Of a stretch of 64,000 nt of DNA, positions 26,051-34,958 are shown piece by piece. Under the pieces are notes generated by a model. It searched no databases and was not told the DNA's origin. It saw nothing but the letters and a program-made list of their open reading frames with translations. Each line of letters opens with the position of its first letter. The first letter of the stretch is position 1. This stretch comes from Streptomyces sp. Ru72. GTDB lineage: Bacteria > Actinomycetota > Actinomycetes > Streptomycetales > Streptomycetaceae. The position numbers and the translations under genes were made by a program. The stretch covers positions 1 to 64,000 of the forward strand of contig NZ_PQSR01000031.1 of assembly GCF_002920635.1 (NCBI RefSeq). The letters run 5' to 3'.

Positions 26051-26079
26051 TTGACTAAGCGCTTGCTCGATCGGATAGT
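26051..26079 (+). promoter_or_regulatory. Promoter with operator in the spacer, upstream of CaiB-fadA-fadB
   Basis: TTGACT (26051-26056), a 17-bp spacer and GATAGT (26074-26079) form a good vegetative promoter. The spacer starts with AAGCGCTT (26057-26064), the core of an imperfect 16-bp palindrome (GACTAAGCGCTTGCTC). A repressor there would block RNA polymerase. Such AAGCGCTT-centred sites occur near fatty-acid genes in actinomycetes, from memory. Confidence 0.7.
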
Positions 26080-26147
26080 GCCCGTACTGGAACACGTTCT
26101 CAACATCACCGATGTCGCATCGGGTGTGTCACGGAGCTGGGGGCCGG

Positions 26148-27341
26148 ATGGCAGTGGCAAGGACGCCGGGGCGGGGCCCCCTCGCCGGCGTGCGCGTCGT
26201 CGAGCTGGCCGGCATCGGACCCGGTCCGTTCGCCGGCATGCTGCTCGCCGACCTCGGCGCCGACGTCGTCCGCGTGGACCGGCCGAACGGCTCCGGGCTC
26301 GCCATCGACCCGGCGTACGACGTCACCAACCGCAACAAACGCTCGGTGATCGTCGACCTGAAGACAGGCGAGGGCCCGGCCCGCGTCCTGGCCCTGGCCG
26401 AGCGCGCCGACATCCTCATCGAGGGCTACCGTCCGGGTGTCGCGGAACGCCTCGGCGTCGGTCCGGAGACCTGCCACGCCCGCAACCCCCGGCTCGTCTA
26501 CGGCCGGATGACCGGCTGGGGCCAGGAGGGTCCCCTCGCCCCGCGCGCCGGACACGACATCGCCTACATCGCGCTCACCGGCACGCTCGGCATGATCGGC
26601 ACCCCGGACGCGCCGCCCGCGATCCCCGCGAACCTCGTCGGCGACTACGCGGGAGGTGCGCTCTACCTCGTCGTCGGCGTTCTCGCCGCCCTCCACCACG
26701 CCCGCGCGACCGGAACCGGCCAGGTGGTGGACGCGGCCATCGTCGACGGCACCGCACACCTGTCCTCGATGATCCACGGCATGCTCGCCGCCGGGGGCTG
26801 GCAGGACCGGCGCGGGGTCAACCTTCTCGACGGAGGCTGCCCGTTCTACGGCATCTACGAGACGGCCGACGGCCGGTACATGGCGGTGGGCGCCCTCGAG
26901 CAGCAGTTCTACACAGAGTTCGTGGAGCTGCTGGGCATCGCGGACCGGGCCCCGGCCCGCAAGGACGTCGCCCGTTGGGGTGAACTCCGGGAGATGGTCG
27001 CGGCCCGCTTCAAGACCCGCACGCGCGACGAGTGGACCGCCGTCTTCGAAGGCTCCGACGCGTGCGTGGCGCCGGTCCTGTCGCTTAGGGAGGCGCCGGC
27101 ACACCCCCACCTCGCCGCCCGCGGCACCTTCACCGACCACGGAGGCATCACCCAGCCGGCGCCCGCCCCCCGTTTCTCGGTCACCCATACGGCGGTGCAC
27201 GGCGGGCCCGCCCAGCCCGGCGCCGACACCGGGGACGTCGCCCGCGACTGGGACGTGCCGCGACTCCTCGGAGCGGCGACCGACGAAGCTTTCGACCCTC
27301 CTGAGCCGCGCCTGCCCGGCCGACCCTCCTCGAAAGGCTGA
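26148..27341 (+). CDS. CaiB/BaiF CoA-transferase family protein (alpha-methylacyl-CoA racemase-like)
   Basis: A 397-residue family III CoA-transferase-fold protein. LAGIGPGPFAGMLLADLGADVVRVD is the CoA-binding N-terminus, and GHDIAYIALTG with the Asp-containing segment NLVGDYAGGALYL resembles alpha-methylacyl-CoA racemases. It either epimerises 2-methyl-branched acyl-CoAs, needed before beta-oxidation, or moves CoA between acids. The neighbours favour the racemase role. ATG 26148 begins where homology begins. First gene of the operon, 62 bp after the probable transcription start. Confidence 0.88.
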   Translation: MAVARTPGRGPLAGVRVVELAGIGPGPFAGMLLADLGADVVRVDRPNGSGLAIDPAYDVTNRNKRSVIVDLKTGEGPARVLALAERADILIEGYRPGVAERLGVGPETCHARNPRLVYGRMTGWGQEGPLAPRAGHDIAYIALTGTLGMIGTPDAPPAIPANLVGDYAGGALYLVVGVLAALHHARATGTGQVVDAAIVDGTAHLSSMIHGMLAAGGWQDRRGVNLLDGGCPFYGIYETADGRYMAVGALEQQFYTEFVELLGIADRAPARKDVARWGELREMVAARFKTRTRDEWTAVFEGSDACVAPVLSLREAPAHPHLAARGTFTDHGGITQPAPAPRFSVTHTAVHGGPAQPGADTGDVARDWDVPRLLGAATDEAFDPPEPRLPGRPSSKG

Positions 27342-27344
27342 CAG

Positions 27345-28559
27345 TTGAGCACCGAAGCGTACGTCTACGACGCGATCCGCACCCCGCGCGGGCGCGGCAA
27401 GGCCAACGGCGCCCTGCACGGCACCAAGCCCATCGACCTGGTGGTCGGGCTCATCCACGAGACCCGGCGGCGTTTTCCCGATCTCGACCCCGCCGCGATC
27501 GACGACATCGTGCTCGGTGTGGTGAGCCCGGTCGGCGACCAGGGCTCCGACATCGCCCGGATCGCCGCGATCGCCGCCGGACTGCCCGACACGGTGGCCG
27601 GCGTCCAGGAGAACCGCTTCTGTGCGTCCGGTCTCGAAGCGGTCAACCTGGCCGCCGCGAAGGTCCGCTCGGGGTGGGAGGACCTGGTGCTCGCGGGCGG
27701 CGTCGAGTCCATGTCCCGCGTCCCGATGGCCTCGGACGGCGGCGCCTGGTTCGCCGACCCGATGACCAACATGACCGTCAACTTCGTGCCGCAGGGCATC
27801 GGCGCCGACCTCATCGCCACCATCGAGGGCTTCTCCCGCAGGGACGTCGACGAGTACGCGGCGCTCTCCCAGGAGCGGGCGGCGGCGGCCTGGAAGGACG
27901 GCCGCTTCGACCGCTCCGTGGTCCCGGTGAAGGACCGCAGCGGACTCGTCGTCCTCGACCACGACGAGCACATGCGGCCCGGCACGACCGCCGACTCGCT
28001 CGCGGGGCTCAAGCCGTCCTTCGCGGACATCGGCGAACTGGGCGGCTTCGACGCGGTGGCATTGCAGAAGTACCACTGGATCGAGCAGATCGACCATGTC
28101 CACCACGCGGGCAACTCCTCCGGCATCGTCGACGGCGCGGCCCTCGTCGCCGTCGGGTCGAAGGAGGCCGGCGAGCGGTACGGGATGCGGCCCCGGGCCA
28201 GGATCGTGTCCGCGGCGGTCTCCGGCTCCGAGCCGACGATCATGCTCACCGGTCCCGCGCCCGCCACCCGCAAGGCCCTCGCCAAGGCCGGGCTGACGGT
28301 CGACGACATCGACCTCGTCGAGATCAACGAGGCGTTCGCCGCGGTCGTGCTGCGTTTCGTCAAGGACATGGGGCTGTCCCTGGACAAGGTCAACGTCAAC
28401 GGCGGCGCCATCGCGCTCGGTCACCCGCTCGGGGCGACCGGCGCGATGATCCTCGGCACGCTGGTGGACGAGCTGGAGCGGCAGGACAAGCGGTTCGGGC
28501 TGGCCACGCTGTGCGTGGGCGGCGGCATGGGCATCGCGACGATCGTCGAGCGCGTCTGA
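27345..28559 (+). CDS. fadA: Acetyl-CoA C-acyltransferase (thiolase, FadA-like)
   Basis: A 404-residue thiolase catalysing the last step of beta-oxidation. Catalytic residues lie in NRFCASGLEAVN (Cys), GHPLGATGAM (His) and TLCVGGGMG (Cys). It starts at TTG 27345, three bases after the preceding stop, with AAAGG upstream. Its length is normal, unlike PcaF, which carries an insertion. It works with the adjacent multifunctional FadB. Confidence 0.93.
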   Translation: MSTEAYVYDAIRTPRGRGKANGALHGTKPIDLVVGLIHETRRRFPDLDPAAIDDIVLGVVSPVGDQGSDIARIAAIAAGLPDTVAGVQENRFCASGLEAVNLAAAKVRSGWEDLVLAGGVESMSRVPMASDGGAWFADPMTNMTVNFVPQGIGADLIATIEGFSRRDVDEYAALSQERAAAAWKDGRFDRSVVPVKDRSGLVVLDHDEHMRPGTTADSLAGLKPSFADIGELGGFDAVALQKYHWIEQIDHVHHAGNSSGIVDGAALVAVGSKEAGERYGMRPRARIVSAAVSGSEPTIMLTGPAPATRKALAKAGLTVDDIDLVEINEAFAAVVLRFVKDMGLSLDKVNVNGGAIALGHPLGATGAMILGTLVDELERQDKRFGLATLCVGGGMGIATIVERV

Positions 28560-28566
28560 CCTTCCC

Positions 28567-28602
28567 AACGGATCGAACGGATCGAACGGATCCCCACGGA
28601 TC
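28567..28602. repeat. 9-bp tandem repeats in the fadA-fadB spacer
   Basis: AACGGATCG, AACGGATCG, AACGGATCC and then CCACGGATCC follow head to tail in the 67-bp gap. The GGATCC palindromes could also fold. This may be a transcript-processing or translation-control element, or slippage with no role. Confidence 0.75.
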
Positions 28603-28626
28603 CGACGGACCTTACGGAGCACCCCG

Positions 28627-30807
28627 ATGAGCACAGAGTCCACCACCATCCGCTGGGAGCAGGACGACACCGGCGTCGTCACCCTCGTCCTCGACGACCC
28701 GAACCAGTCCGCGAACACCATGAACCGGGCGTTCAAGGAGTCGATCGCGGCGATCGCCGAGCGGGCCGAGGCCGAGAAGGAGTCCATCCGCGGCATCATC
28801 TACACCTCCGCGAAGAAGACCTTCTTCGCGGGCGGCGACCTCAAGGACATGATCAAGGCCGGCCCGGAGGACGCCCGGCAGGCGTTCGAGACCGGTGTGG
28901 CGATCAAGAACTCCCTGCGCCGTATCGAGACCCTCGGCAGGCCGGTCGTCGCCGCCCTCAACGGCGCCGCCCTCGGCGGCGGTTACGAGATCGCGCTCGC
29001 CTCCCACCACCGCATCGCCCTCGACGCCCCCGGCTCCAAGATCGGCCTTCCCGAGGTCACCCTGGGTCTGCTCCCGGCGGGCGGCGGTGTCACCCGCACC
29101 GTGCGCCTGATGGGCATCGCGGACGCCCTGCTGAAGGTGCTGCTCCAGGGCACCCAGTACTCGCCCCGGCGCGCGCTGGAGAACGGTCTGGTCCACGAGG
29201 TGGCGGCCACCCCCGAGGAGATGATGGCCAGGGCCCGCGCCTTCATCGACGCCAACCCCGAGTCCCACCAGCCGTGGGACAAGCCCGGCTACAAGATCCC
29301 GGGCGGTACGCCGTCCAACCCGAAGTTCGCCGCCAATCTGCCCGCCTTCCCGGCCAACCTGAAGAAGCAGCTGAACGGCGCCCCCTACCCGGCTCCGCGG
29401 AACATCCTGGCGGCGGCCGTCGAGGGCTCCCAGGTCGACTTCGAGACCGCCCTGACGATCGAGGCGCGCTACTTCACCGAACTCGTCACCGGGCAGACCG
29501 CGAAGAACATGATCCAGGCGTTCTTCTTCGACCTCCAGGCCGTCAACTCGGGCGCCAACCGCCCGGGGGGCATCGAACCGCGCCAGGTCCGCAAGGTGGC
29601 CGTCCTCGGCGCCGGCATGATGGGGGCGGGCATCGCCTACGCGTGCGCCCGCGCGGGCATCGAGGTCGTCCTGAAGGACGTCTCCCTGGAGGCGGCCGTC
29701 AAGGGCAAGGGCTACTCCGAGAAGCTGTGCGCCAAGGCGGTCGCCAAGGGGCGCACGGCCCAGGAGAAGGCGGACGCGCTGCTCGCCCGCATCACGCCCA
29801 CCGCCGAGGCCGCCGACCTCGCGGGCTGCGATGCCGTCATCGAGGCCGTGTTCGAGGACCCGGCGCTCAAGCACAAGGTGTTCCAGGAGATCGAGAACGT
29901 CGTCGAGCCCGACGCGCTGCTGTGCTCCAACACCTCCACCCTGCCGATCACGGCGCTCGCCGAGGGTGTGGAGCGGCAGTCCGACTTCGTCGGACTGCAC
30001 TTCTTCTCGCCGGTGGACAAGATGCCGCTCGTCGAGATCATCAAGGGGAAGCGGACCGGCGAGGAGGCGCTGGCGCGCGCCTTCGACCTGGTGCGGCAGA
30101 TCAACAAGACGCCGATCGTGGTCAACGACTCGCGCGGCTTCTTCACCTCCCGGGTCATCGGCCACTTCATCAACGAGGGCGTCGCGATGGTCGGCGAGGG
30201 CGTCGAGCCCGCGTCCGTCGAGCAGGCGGCGGCCCAGGCGGGCTACCCGGCGAAGGTGCTGTCCCTGATGGACGAGCTGACGCTGACGCTGCCCCGGAAG
30301 ATCCGCAACGAGACGAAGCGGGCCGTGGAGGAGGCGGGCGGCACCTGGACAGCGCACCCGGCGGAGGCCGTCATCGACCGCATGGTCGACGAGTTCGGCC
30401 GCACCGGGCGCAGCGGCGGCGCCGGGTTCTACGAGTACGGCGAGGACGGCAGGCGCGGCCGGCTGTGGCCGGGCCTGCGGGAGCACTTCACCAGGCCCGG
30501 GTACCGGATCCCGTTCCGGGACATGCAGGAGCGCATGCTGTTCTCGGAGGCGCTGGACACCGTCCGGCTCCTCGAGGAGGGCGTGCTGACGTCGGTGGCC
30601 GACGCCAACATCGGGTCGATCTTCGGAATCGGCTTCCCCGGCTGGACCGGCGGCGTCCTGCAGTACATCAACGGCTACGAGGGAGGCCTGCCCGGCTTCG
30701 TGGCCCGCGCCCGGGAGCTGGCCGAGCGGTACGGCGAGCGGTTCACGCCGCCCGCGCTGCTCGTGGAGAAGGCGGAGAAGGGGGAGCGGTTCACCGACGC
30801 TCACTGA
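28627..30807 (+). CDS. fadB: Multifunctional 3-hydroxyacyl-CoA dehydrogenase / enoyl-CoA hydratase (FadB/FadJ-like)
   Basis: A 726-residue fusion of crotonase (about 1-200) and NAD-dependent 3-hydroxyacyl-CoA dehydrogenase (about 320-720). The hydratase oxyanion-hole regions are FFAGGDLKD and NGAALGGGYEIAL; the catalytic Glu lies in GLPEVTLGLLPAGGG. The dehydrogenase dinucleotide site is VAVLGAGMMGAGIA, and HFFSPVDKMPLVEI contains the catalytic His. It performs hydration and oxidation of beta-oxidation intermediates before thiolysis by FadA. Confidence 0.94.
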   Translation: MSTESTTIRWEQDDTGVVTLVLDDPNQSANTMNRAFKESIAAIAERAEAEKESIRGIIYTSAKKTFFAGGDLKDMIKAGPEDARQAFETGVAIKNSLRRIETLGRPVVAALNGAALGGGYEIALASHHRIALDAPGSKIGLPEVTLGLLPAGGGVTRTVRLMGIADALLKVLLQGTQYSPRRALENGLVHEVAATPEEMMARARAFIDANPESHQPWDKPGYKIPGGTPSNPKFAANLPAFPANLKKQLNGAPYPAPRNILAAAVEGSQVDFETALTIEARYFTELVTGQTAKNMIQAFFFDLQAVNSGANRPGGIEPRQVRKVAVLGAGMMGAGIAYACARAGIEVVLKDVSLEAAVKGKGYSEKLCAKAVAKGRTAQEKADALLARITPTAEAADLAGCDAVIEAVFEDPALKHKVFQEIENVVEPDALLCSNTSTLPITALAEGVERQSDFVGLHFFSPVDKMPLVEIIKGKRTGEEALARAFDLVRQINKTPIVVNDSRGFFTSRVIGHFINEGVAMVGEGVEPASVEQAAAQAGYPAKVLSLMDELTLTLPRKIRNETKRAVEEAGGTWTAHPAEAVIDRMVDEFGRTGRSGGAGFYEYGEDGRRGRLWPGLREHFTRPGYRIPFRDMQERMLFSEALDTVRLLEEGVLTSVADANIGSIFGIGFPGWTGGVLQYINGYEGGLPGFVARARELAERYGERFTPPALLVEKAEKGERFTDAH

Positions 30808-31075
30808 GACGGTGAACGACGGCCGCTGAGACGGCGGGGGACGGGGCCAGGAGTCCCGCAGCGGTTCCCCGCCGTGCCTTTATGACCACTCTGGGGCGCC
30901 CATGTGGTGAACATGTGAGAAGTCCCGCTCTGTGACGTGGGCCATCGCATGGAAATCTGCCTCTGCGAGAAGGTGAGCCCTTGGTCTGTGCCGCGTCAGG
31001 GGTGGCCGGACCGAGCCCCATCCGGAAACCCGCGCACCACCCCAGCGCCGGGCGTACCAGAGAGTAGATCCACTC

Positions 31076-32542
31076 GTGAGCAAGGACGCCGTGAACACGG
31101 CCGCGGTCGCATCCCGCACCGATGCCACCCGGGCGCCCGCGGACGCGGGCGACGCCGGTTACAGCAAGGACCTCAAAGCCCGCCACATCAACATGATCGC
31201 GATCGGCGGCGCGATCGGCACCGGACTCTTCCTCGGTGCCGGAGGACGGCTGCACAACGCGGGTCCTGCCCTCGCGCTGGCGTACCTGGTCTGCGGCGTC
31301 TTCGCCTTCTTCGTCGTGCGCGCCCTCGGCGAGCTGGTCCTGTACCGGCCGTCGTCCGGGTCGTTCGTCTCGTACGCGCGAGAGTTCCTCGGTGAGAAGG
31401 GCGCGTACGTCGCCGGCTGGATGTACTTCCTGAACTGGTCGACGACCGGTATCGCCGACATCACCGCCATCGCGCTCTACACCCACTACTGGAGCTTCTT
31501 CACCTCCGTCCCGCAGTGGGTGCTCGCCCTGATCGCCCTCGCGGTCGTGCTGGCGGTGAACCTGATCTCGGTGAAGATCTTCGGCGAGATGGAGTTCTGG
31601 TTCGCGATCATCAAGGTCGCCACCCTGGTGGCCTTCATGTTCGTCGGCATCTTCCTGCTGGCCACGCGGCACGAGGTGGACGGGCGTACCCCCGGTCTCG
31701 GCGTGATCACCGACCACGGCGGGATCTTCCCGCACGGGCTCATGCCCGTCGTCCTGGTGATGCAGGGCGTGATCTTCGCCTACGCGGCCCTGGAGCTGGT
31801 GGGCGTCGCCGCGGGTGAGACCGCGGAGCCCGAGAAGGTCGTGCCGCGCGCGGTGAACTCGATCATGTGGCGTGTGGGTCTGTTCTACGTCGGCTCGGTG
31901 GTCCTGCTCGCACTGCTGCTGCCGGGTTCGGTGTACTCCGGGGACGAGAGCCCCTTCGTCACCGTGCTGTCGAAGATCGGCGTCCAGGGCGCGGGTGACG
32001 TGATGAACCTGGTCGTCCTCACCGCCGCGATGTCCTCGCTGAACTCCGGCCTCTACTCCACCGGCCGCATCCTGCGCTCCATGGCGATGGCCGGCTCGGC
32101 GCCGAAGTTCACGGCGAGGATGAACCGCAGCCAGGTGCCCTACGGCGGCATCCTGCTGACCTGCGCGGTCTGCGTGATCGGCGTCGGCCTGAACTACTTC
32201 GTGCCCAGCCAGGCCTTCGAGATCGTGCTGAACGTGGCCTCTCTCGGGATCGTCAGCACCTGGGTGATCATCATGATCTGCCACCTGGTCTTCGTCCGCC
32301 GCGCCCGGGCGGGCCACGTCACCCGGCCGTCCTTCCGGCTGCCCGGCAGCCCGGTCACGGAGATCGCGACGATCGTCTTCCTGCTGGTCTGCCTCGGCCT
32401 GATGTGGAACGACCCCGAGGTCGGCCGCAAGACCCTGCTGCTCATCCCTGTCATCGCGGCCCTGCTCGTCGGCGGCTGGTTCGCGCTGCGCCGACGGATC
32501 GAGGAGGCCACGAACCGGGAGCTGACCGACCTCACGAAGTAG
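31076..32542 (+). CDS. ansP: Amino acid permease (L-asparagine permease-like)
   Basis: A 488-residue APC-superfamily amino acid permease with about 12 membrane helices. The first helix carries the substrate-binding GAIGTGLFLGAGG, and ELGELVLYRPSSGSF-like ALGELVLYRPSSGSF and GEMEFWFAIIKV follow as in the AnsP/GabP subgroup. It imports an amino acid with protons; asparagine is the best guess from overall similarity to actinobacterial AnsP. GTG start. The 268 bp upstream hold no recognised gene. Confidence 0.85.
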   Translation: MSKDAVNTAAVASRTDATRAPADAGDAGYSKDLKARHINMIAIGGAIGTGLFLGAGGRLHNAGPALALAYLVCGVFAFFVVRALGELVLYRPSSGSFVSYAREFLGEKGAYVAGWMYFLNWSTTGIADITAIALYTHYWSFFTSVPQWVLALIALAVVLAVNLISVKIFGEMEFWFAIIKVATLVAFMFVGIFLLATRHEVDGRTPGLGVITDHGGIFPHGLMPVVLVMQGVIFAYAALELVGVAAGETAEPEKVVPRAVNSIMWRVGLFYVGSVVLLALLLPGSVYSGDESPFVTVLSKIGVQGAGDVMNLVVLTAAMSSLNSGLYSTGRILRSMAMAGSAPKFTARMNRSQVPYGGILLTCAVCVIGVGLNYFVPSQAFEIVLNVASLGIVSTWVIIMICHLVFVRRARAGHVTRPSFRLPGSPVTEIATIVFLLVCLGLMWNDPEVGRKTLLLIPVIAALLVGGWFALRRRIEEATNRELTDLTK

Positions 32543-32746
32543 CAGGCCCCGCGGCCGGCACCTGGTCCCGTGGGGAACCCGCGGCGCGCCGGTCCGCGGC
32601 TGGTCGACGAACGGCTCGTGCGGCGGGGGATGCCGGTGACGGTGTACGGCCACGGGGACCGAGGGCTGGGGAGCGAGCGATGACTTTCGGTCAACCTCGG
32701 CGCAGACCTGCGTTGGTTCGCGCGTATGCGCGGGTAAGTCCCGGAC

Positions 32747-33220
32747 ATGGATCTCATCCCGTATCCGATAGGTCCCCTCAACCCCGGACTCCAGGACGTC
32801 CTCGCCGCCGCTCTGCTGTTCGCCGTCGTCTTTCTCGTGGTCACCCGGCTGCTGCGACGCATCGACCGGGTCCTTCAGGCCCGTGAGGACGCGATCACAG
32901 GCACCGCCGCCCGCGCCGACGACATCCGCGCCCGCGCCGAGGCCGAACGCGAGGCGGCCCGGGCGCTGCTCGCCGAGGCGGGTCACGACGCCGCCCGCAT
33001 CCGGCAGCAGGCTCACGAGGAGGGCGTCGCCCTGATGACGAGGACCCGCGCCGAAGCGGAGCGGGAGCGGGACGCCCTGATCGCCCGGGGGCGCGCCCGG
33101 ATCGAGTCCGACCGTGCCATGGCCGAGGCCGAACTGCGCGTCTACGTCTCCGAGCTGGCCTCGGATCTGGCGAGCCGGATCGTGGGCGAACCGGTCGCGG
33201 CCCCGGTGGAGCAGGGCTGA
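32747..33220 (+). CDS. Orphan ATP-synthase F0 subunit b-like protein
   Basis: A 157-residue protein shaped like F0 subunit b. One N-terminal membrane helix (VLAAALLFAVVFLVVTRLL, about 18-36) is followed by RRIDRVLQAREDAI and a long Ala/Arg/Glu coiled coil to the C-terminus. True b subunits anchor the peripheral stalk of ATP synthase, but no other atp gene is here. It may be an alternative stalk subunit or an unrelated membrane coiled-coil using the same design. Confidence 0.7.
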   Translation: MDLIPYPIGPLNPGLQDVLAAALLFAVVFLVVTRLLRRIDRVLQAREDAITGTAARADDIRARAEAEREAARALLAEAGHDAARIRQQAHEEGVALMTRTRAEAERERDALIARGRARIESDRAMAEAELRVYVSELASDLASRIVGEPVAAPVEQG

Positions 33221-33223
33221 GCT

Positions 33224-33241
33224 GCCCCACTCCACCGGGGC
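33224..33241. terminator. Small GC hairpin between convergent genes
   Basis: GCCCC (33224-33228) pairs with GGGGC (33237-33241). The short stem sits in the 28-bp gap between two convergent stop codons. Weak. Confidence 0.35.
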
Positions 33242-33248
33242 GGGGCGC

Positions 33249-34742
33249 TCACCCGGAGTGCACGGCGTTCGTCGCCGCGATCTTCTTCCAGGACTTCGGC
33301 TGTGCCACGTCGGCCGAAGCCGGTGCGACGGACGCGGCGCGCGCCGCCGGTGCCGCCGGCTTGGACGGCTGGAACAGCCAGGTGTCGAAGAGCGCCCCCA
33401 GCGGCTTCCCGGACACCTTCTCCGCGTACGCCTGGAAGTCGGCGACCGAGGCGTTGCCGTACGCGTGCTCCTTCGGCCAGCCCTTCAGGACGGCGAAGAA
33501 CGCGTCGTCCCCGATCTCGTTCCGCAGCGCCTGGACGGCCAGCGCACCCCGGTCGTAGACCGCGATGTCGAACTGGTTGTCCGGCCCCGGGTCACCCGGC
33601 TTCACCGTCCAGAAGGTGTCGTCGGCAGGGTGTGTGGCGTACACGTAGTCCGCCAGCTCCTGCGTCGTGCCCTCGCCCTCGTGCTCCGACCAGAGCCACT
33701 GCGCGTACCGCGCGAAGCCCTCGTTGATCCAGATGTCCTTCCAGCCCTTCAGCGACACGTCGTCGCCGTACCACTGGTGCGCCAGCTCGTGCACCACGAC
33801 GGAGGTGTTGGAGCCGTTCGCGAACTGCTTGGGGCTGTAGTACACCCGGGTCTGTGTCTCCAGCGCGTACCCGGTGGTCGTGTTCGGCACGTAGCCGCCC
33901 GCCGAGCTGAACGGATACGGCCCGAAGTAGCCGCTGAGCCAGTCGACGATCTCCCCGGTGCGCTCCACGCTCGCCCGCGCGGCCCCGTCGTTGTCGCCGA
34001 GGTCCTTGCTGTAGGCGTTGACGACCGGGACACCGCCGTCCGAGGTGCCCGTCGTGATGTCGAACCTGCCGATCGCGAGGGTGGCGAGATACGTGGCCTG
34101 AGGCTTGTTCTCCCGCCAGTTGTAGCGGGTCCAGCCCAGTCTGGAACTCGTCGACTGCAGCGTGCCGTTGGAGATCGCCTGCGTGCCGTCCGGCACGGCC
34201 ACCGACACGTCGTACGTCGCCTTGTCACTCGGGTGGTCGTTGCTCGGGAACCACCACCACGCCGACTCGGGTTCGTCCGCGGCGACCGCGCCGTCCGGGG
34301 TGCGGTGCCAGGTGGTGAAGCCGTACGCGCTCTTGGCGGACGGCACGCCGCTGTAGCGGACCACGACGGTGATCGGCGTGCCCTTCGGCAGCGGGGCAGC
34401 GGGCGTGACCACCAGCTCGTGCTGGCCCGAGGGGGTGAAGGACGCCTTCGCCCCGTTCACCCGTACCTCGCTCACATCCAGCAGGAAGTCCAGGTCGAAC
34501 CGGGACAGATCCTGTGTCGTCCGGGCCAGGATCGTCGCCGTGCCCTGCAACTCGTCCGTCTTCGGCTGGTACGTCAGCCGCAGGTCGTAGTGGGAGACGT
34601 CGTATCCGCCGTTGCCGTAGTACGGGTAGTAGGGATCGCCGATACCCGGGGCACCGGCCTGGTAGGAGGCCGCCGATGCCGGGATCGCCAGCAACAGGGA
34701 AGCCGCCGCGAGTGCGCCCGGGGCGATGAGTCTGCGGTGCAC
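33249..34742 (-). CDS. Secreted M1-family zinc metallopeptidase (aminopeptidase)
   Basis: A 497-residue gluzincin aminopeptidase exported by a Sec signal peptide (RRLIAPGALAAASLLLAIPASA, cleaved near residue 24). The zinc site is H318-ELA-H322 with third ligand E341 in WINEGFARY. GYALETQ matches the GxMEN-like exopeptidase substrate-binding loop. The protein is shorter than cytosolic PepN because it lacks the large C-terminal helical domain, as usual for secreted Streptomyces versions. GTG 34742 is chosen for its GGAG five bases upstream and correct signal-peptide N-terminus. Confidence 0.9.
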   Translation of the reverse strand: MHRRLIAPGALAAASLLLAIPASAASYQAGAPGIGDPYYPYYGNGGYDVSHYDLRLTYQPKTDELQGTATILARTTQDLSRFDLDFLLDVSEVRVNGAKASFTPSGQHELVVTPAAPLPKGTPITVVVRYSGVPSAKSAYGFTTWHRTPDGAVAADEPESAWWWFPSNDHPSDKATYDVSVAVPDGTQAISNGTLQSTSSRLGWTRYNWRENKPQATYLATLAIGRFDITTGTSDGGVPVVNAYSKDLGDNDGAARASVERTGEIVDWLSGYFGPYPFSSAGGYVPNTTTGYALETQTRVYYSPKQFANGSNTSVVVHELAHQWYGDDVSLKGWKDIWINEGFARYAQWLWSEHEGEGTTQELADYVYATHPADDTFWTVKPGDPGPDNQFDIAVYDRGALAVQALRNEIGDDAFFAVLKGWPKEHAYGNASVADFQAYAEKVSGKPLGALFDTWLFQPSKPAAPAARAASVAPASADVAQPKSWKKIAATNAVHSG

Positions 34743-34958
34743 GAGAACTCCAAGTCGTAGGGGCACGAGGTCTGTTGTGTCCGGACCCTATTCAGACCCC
34801 GCATGCCCCGGCATGTCCATGGCACCCTCTGTCACACGATCGCCATCCGGCCGACATGAGCCACCCACGTCCACCCGGCCCCACCGGCCTCGCCGGGGTC
34901 CGACTGTCCCTCAGATGCCCTCTTCTGCACGCGAGTTGATGCAGGTACCGTCCCGCGC

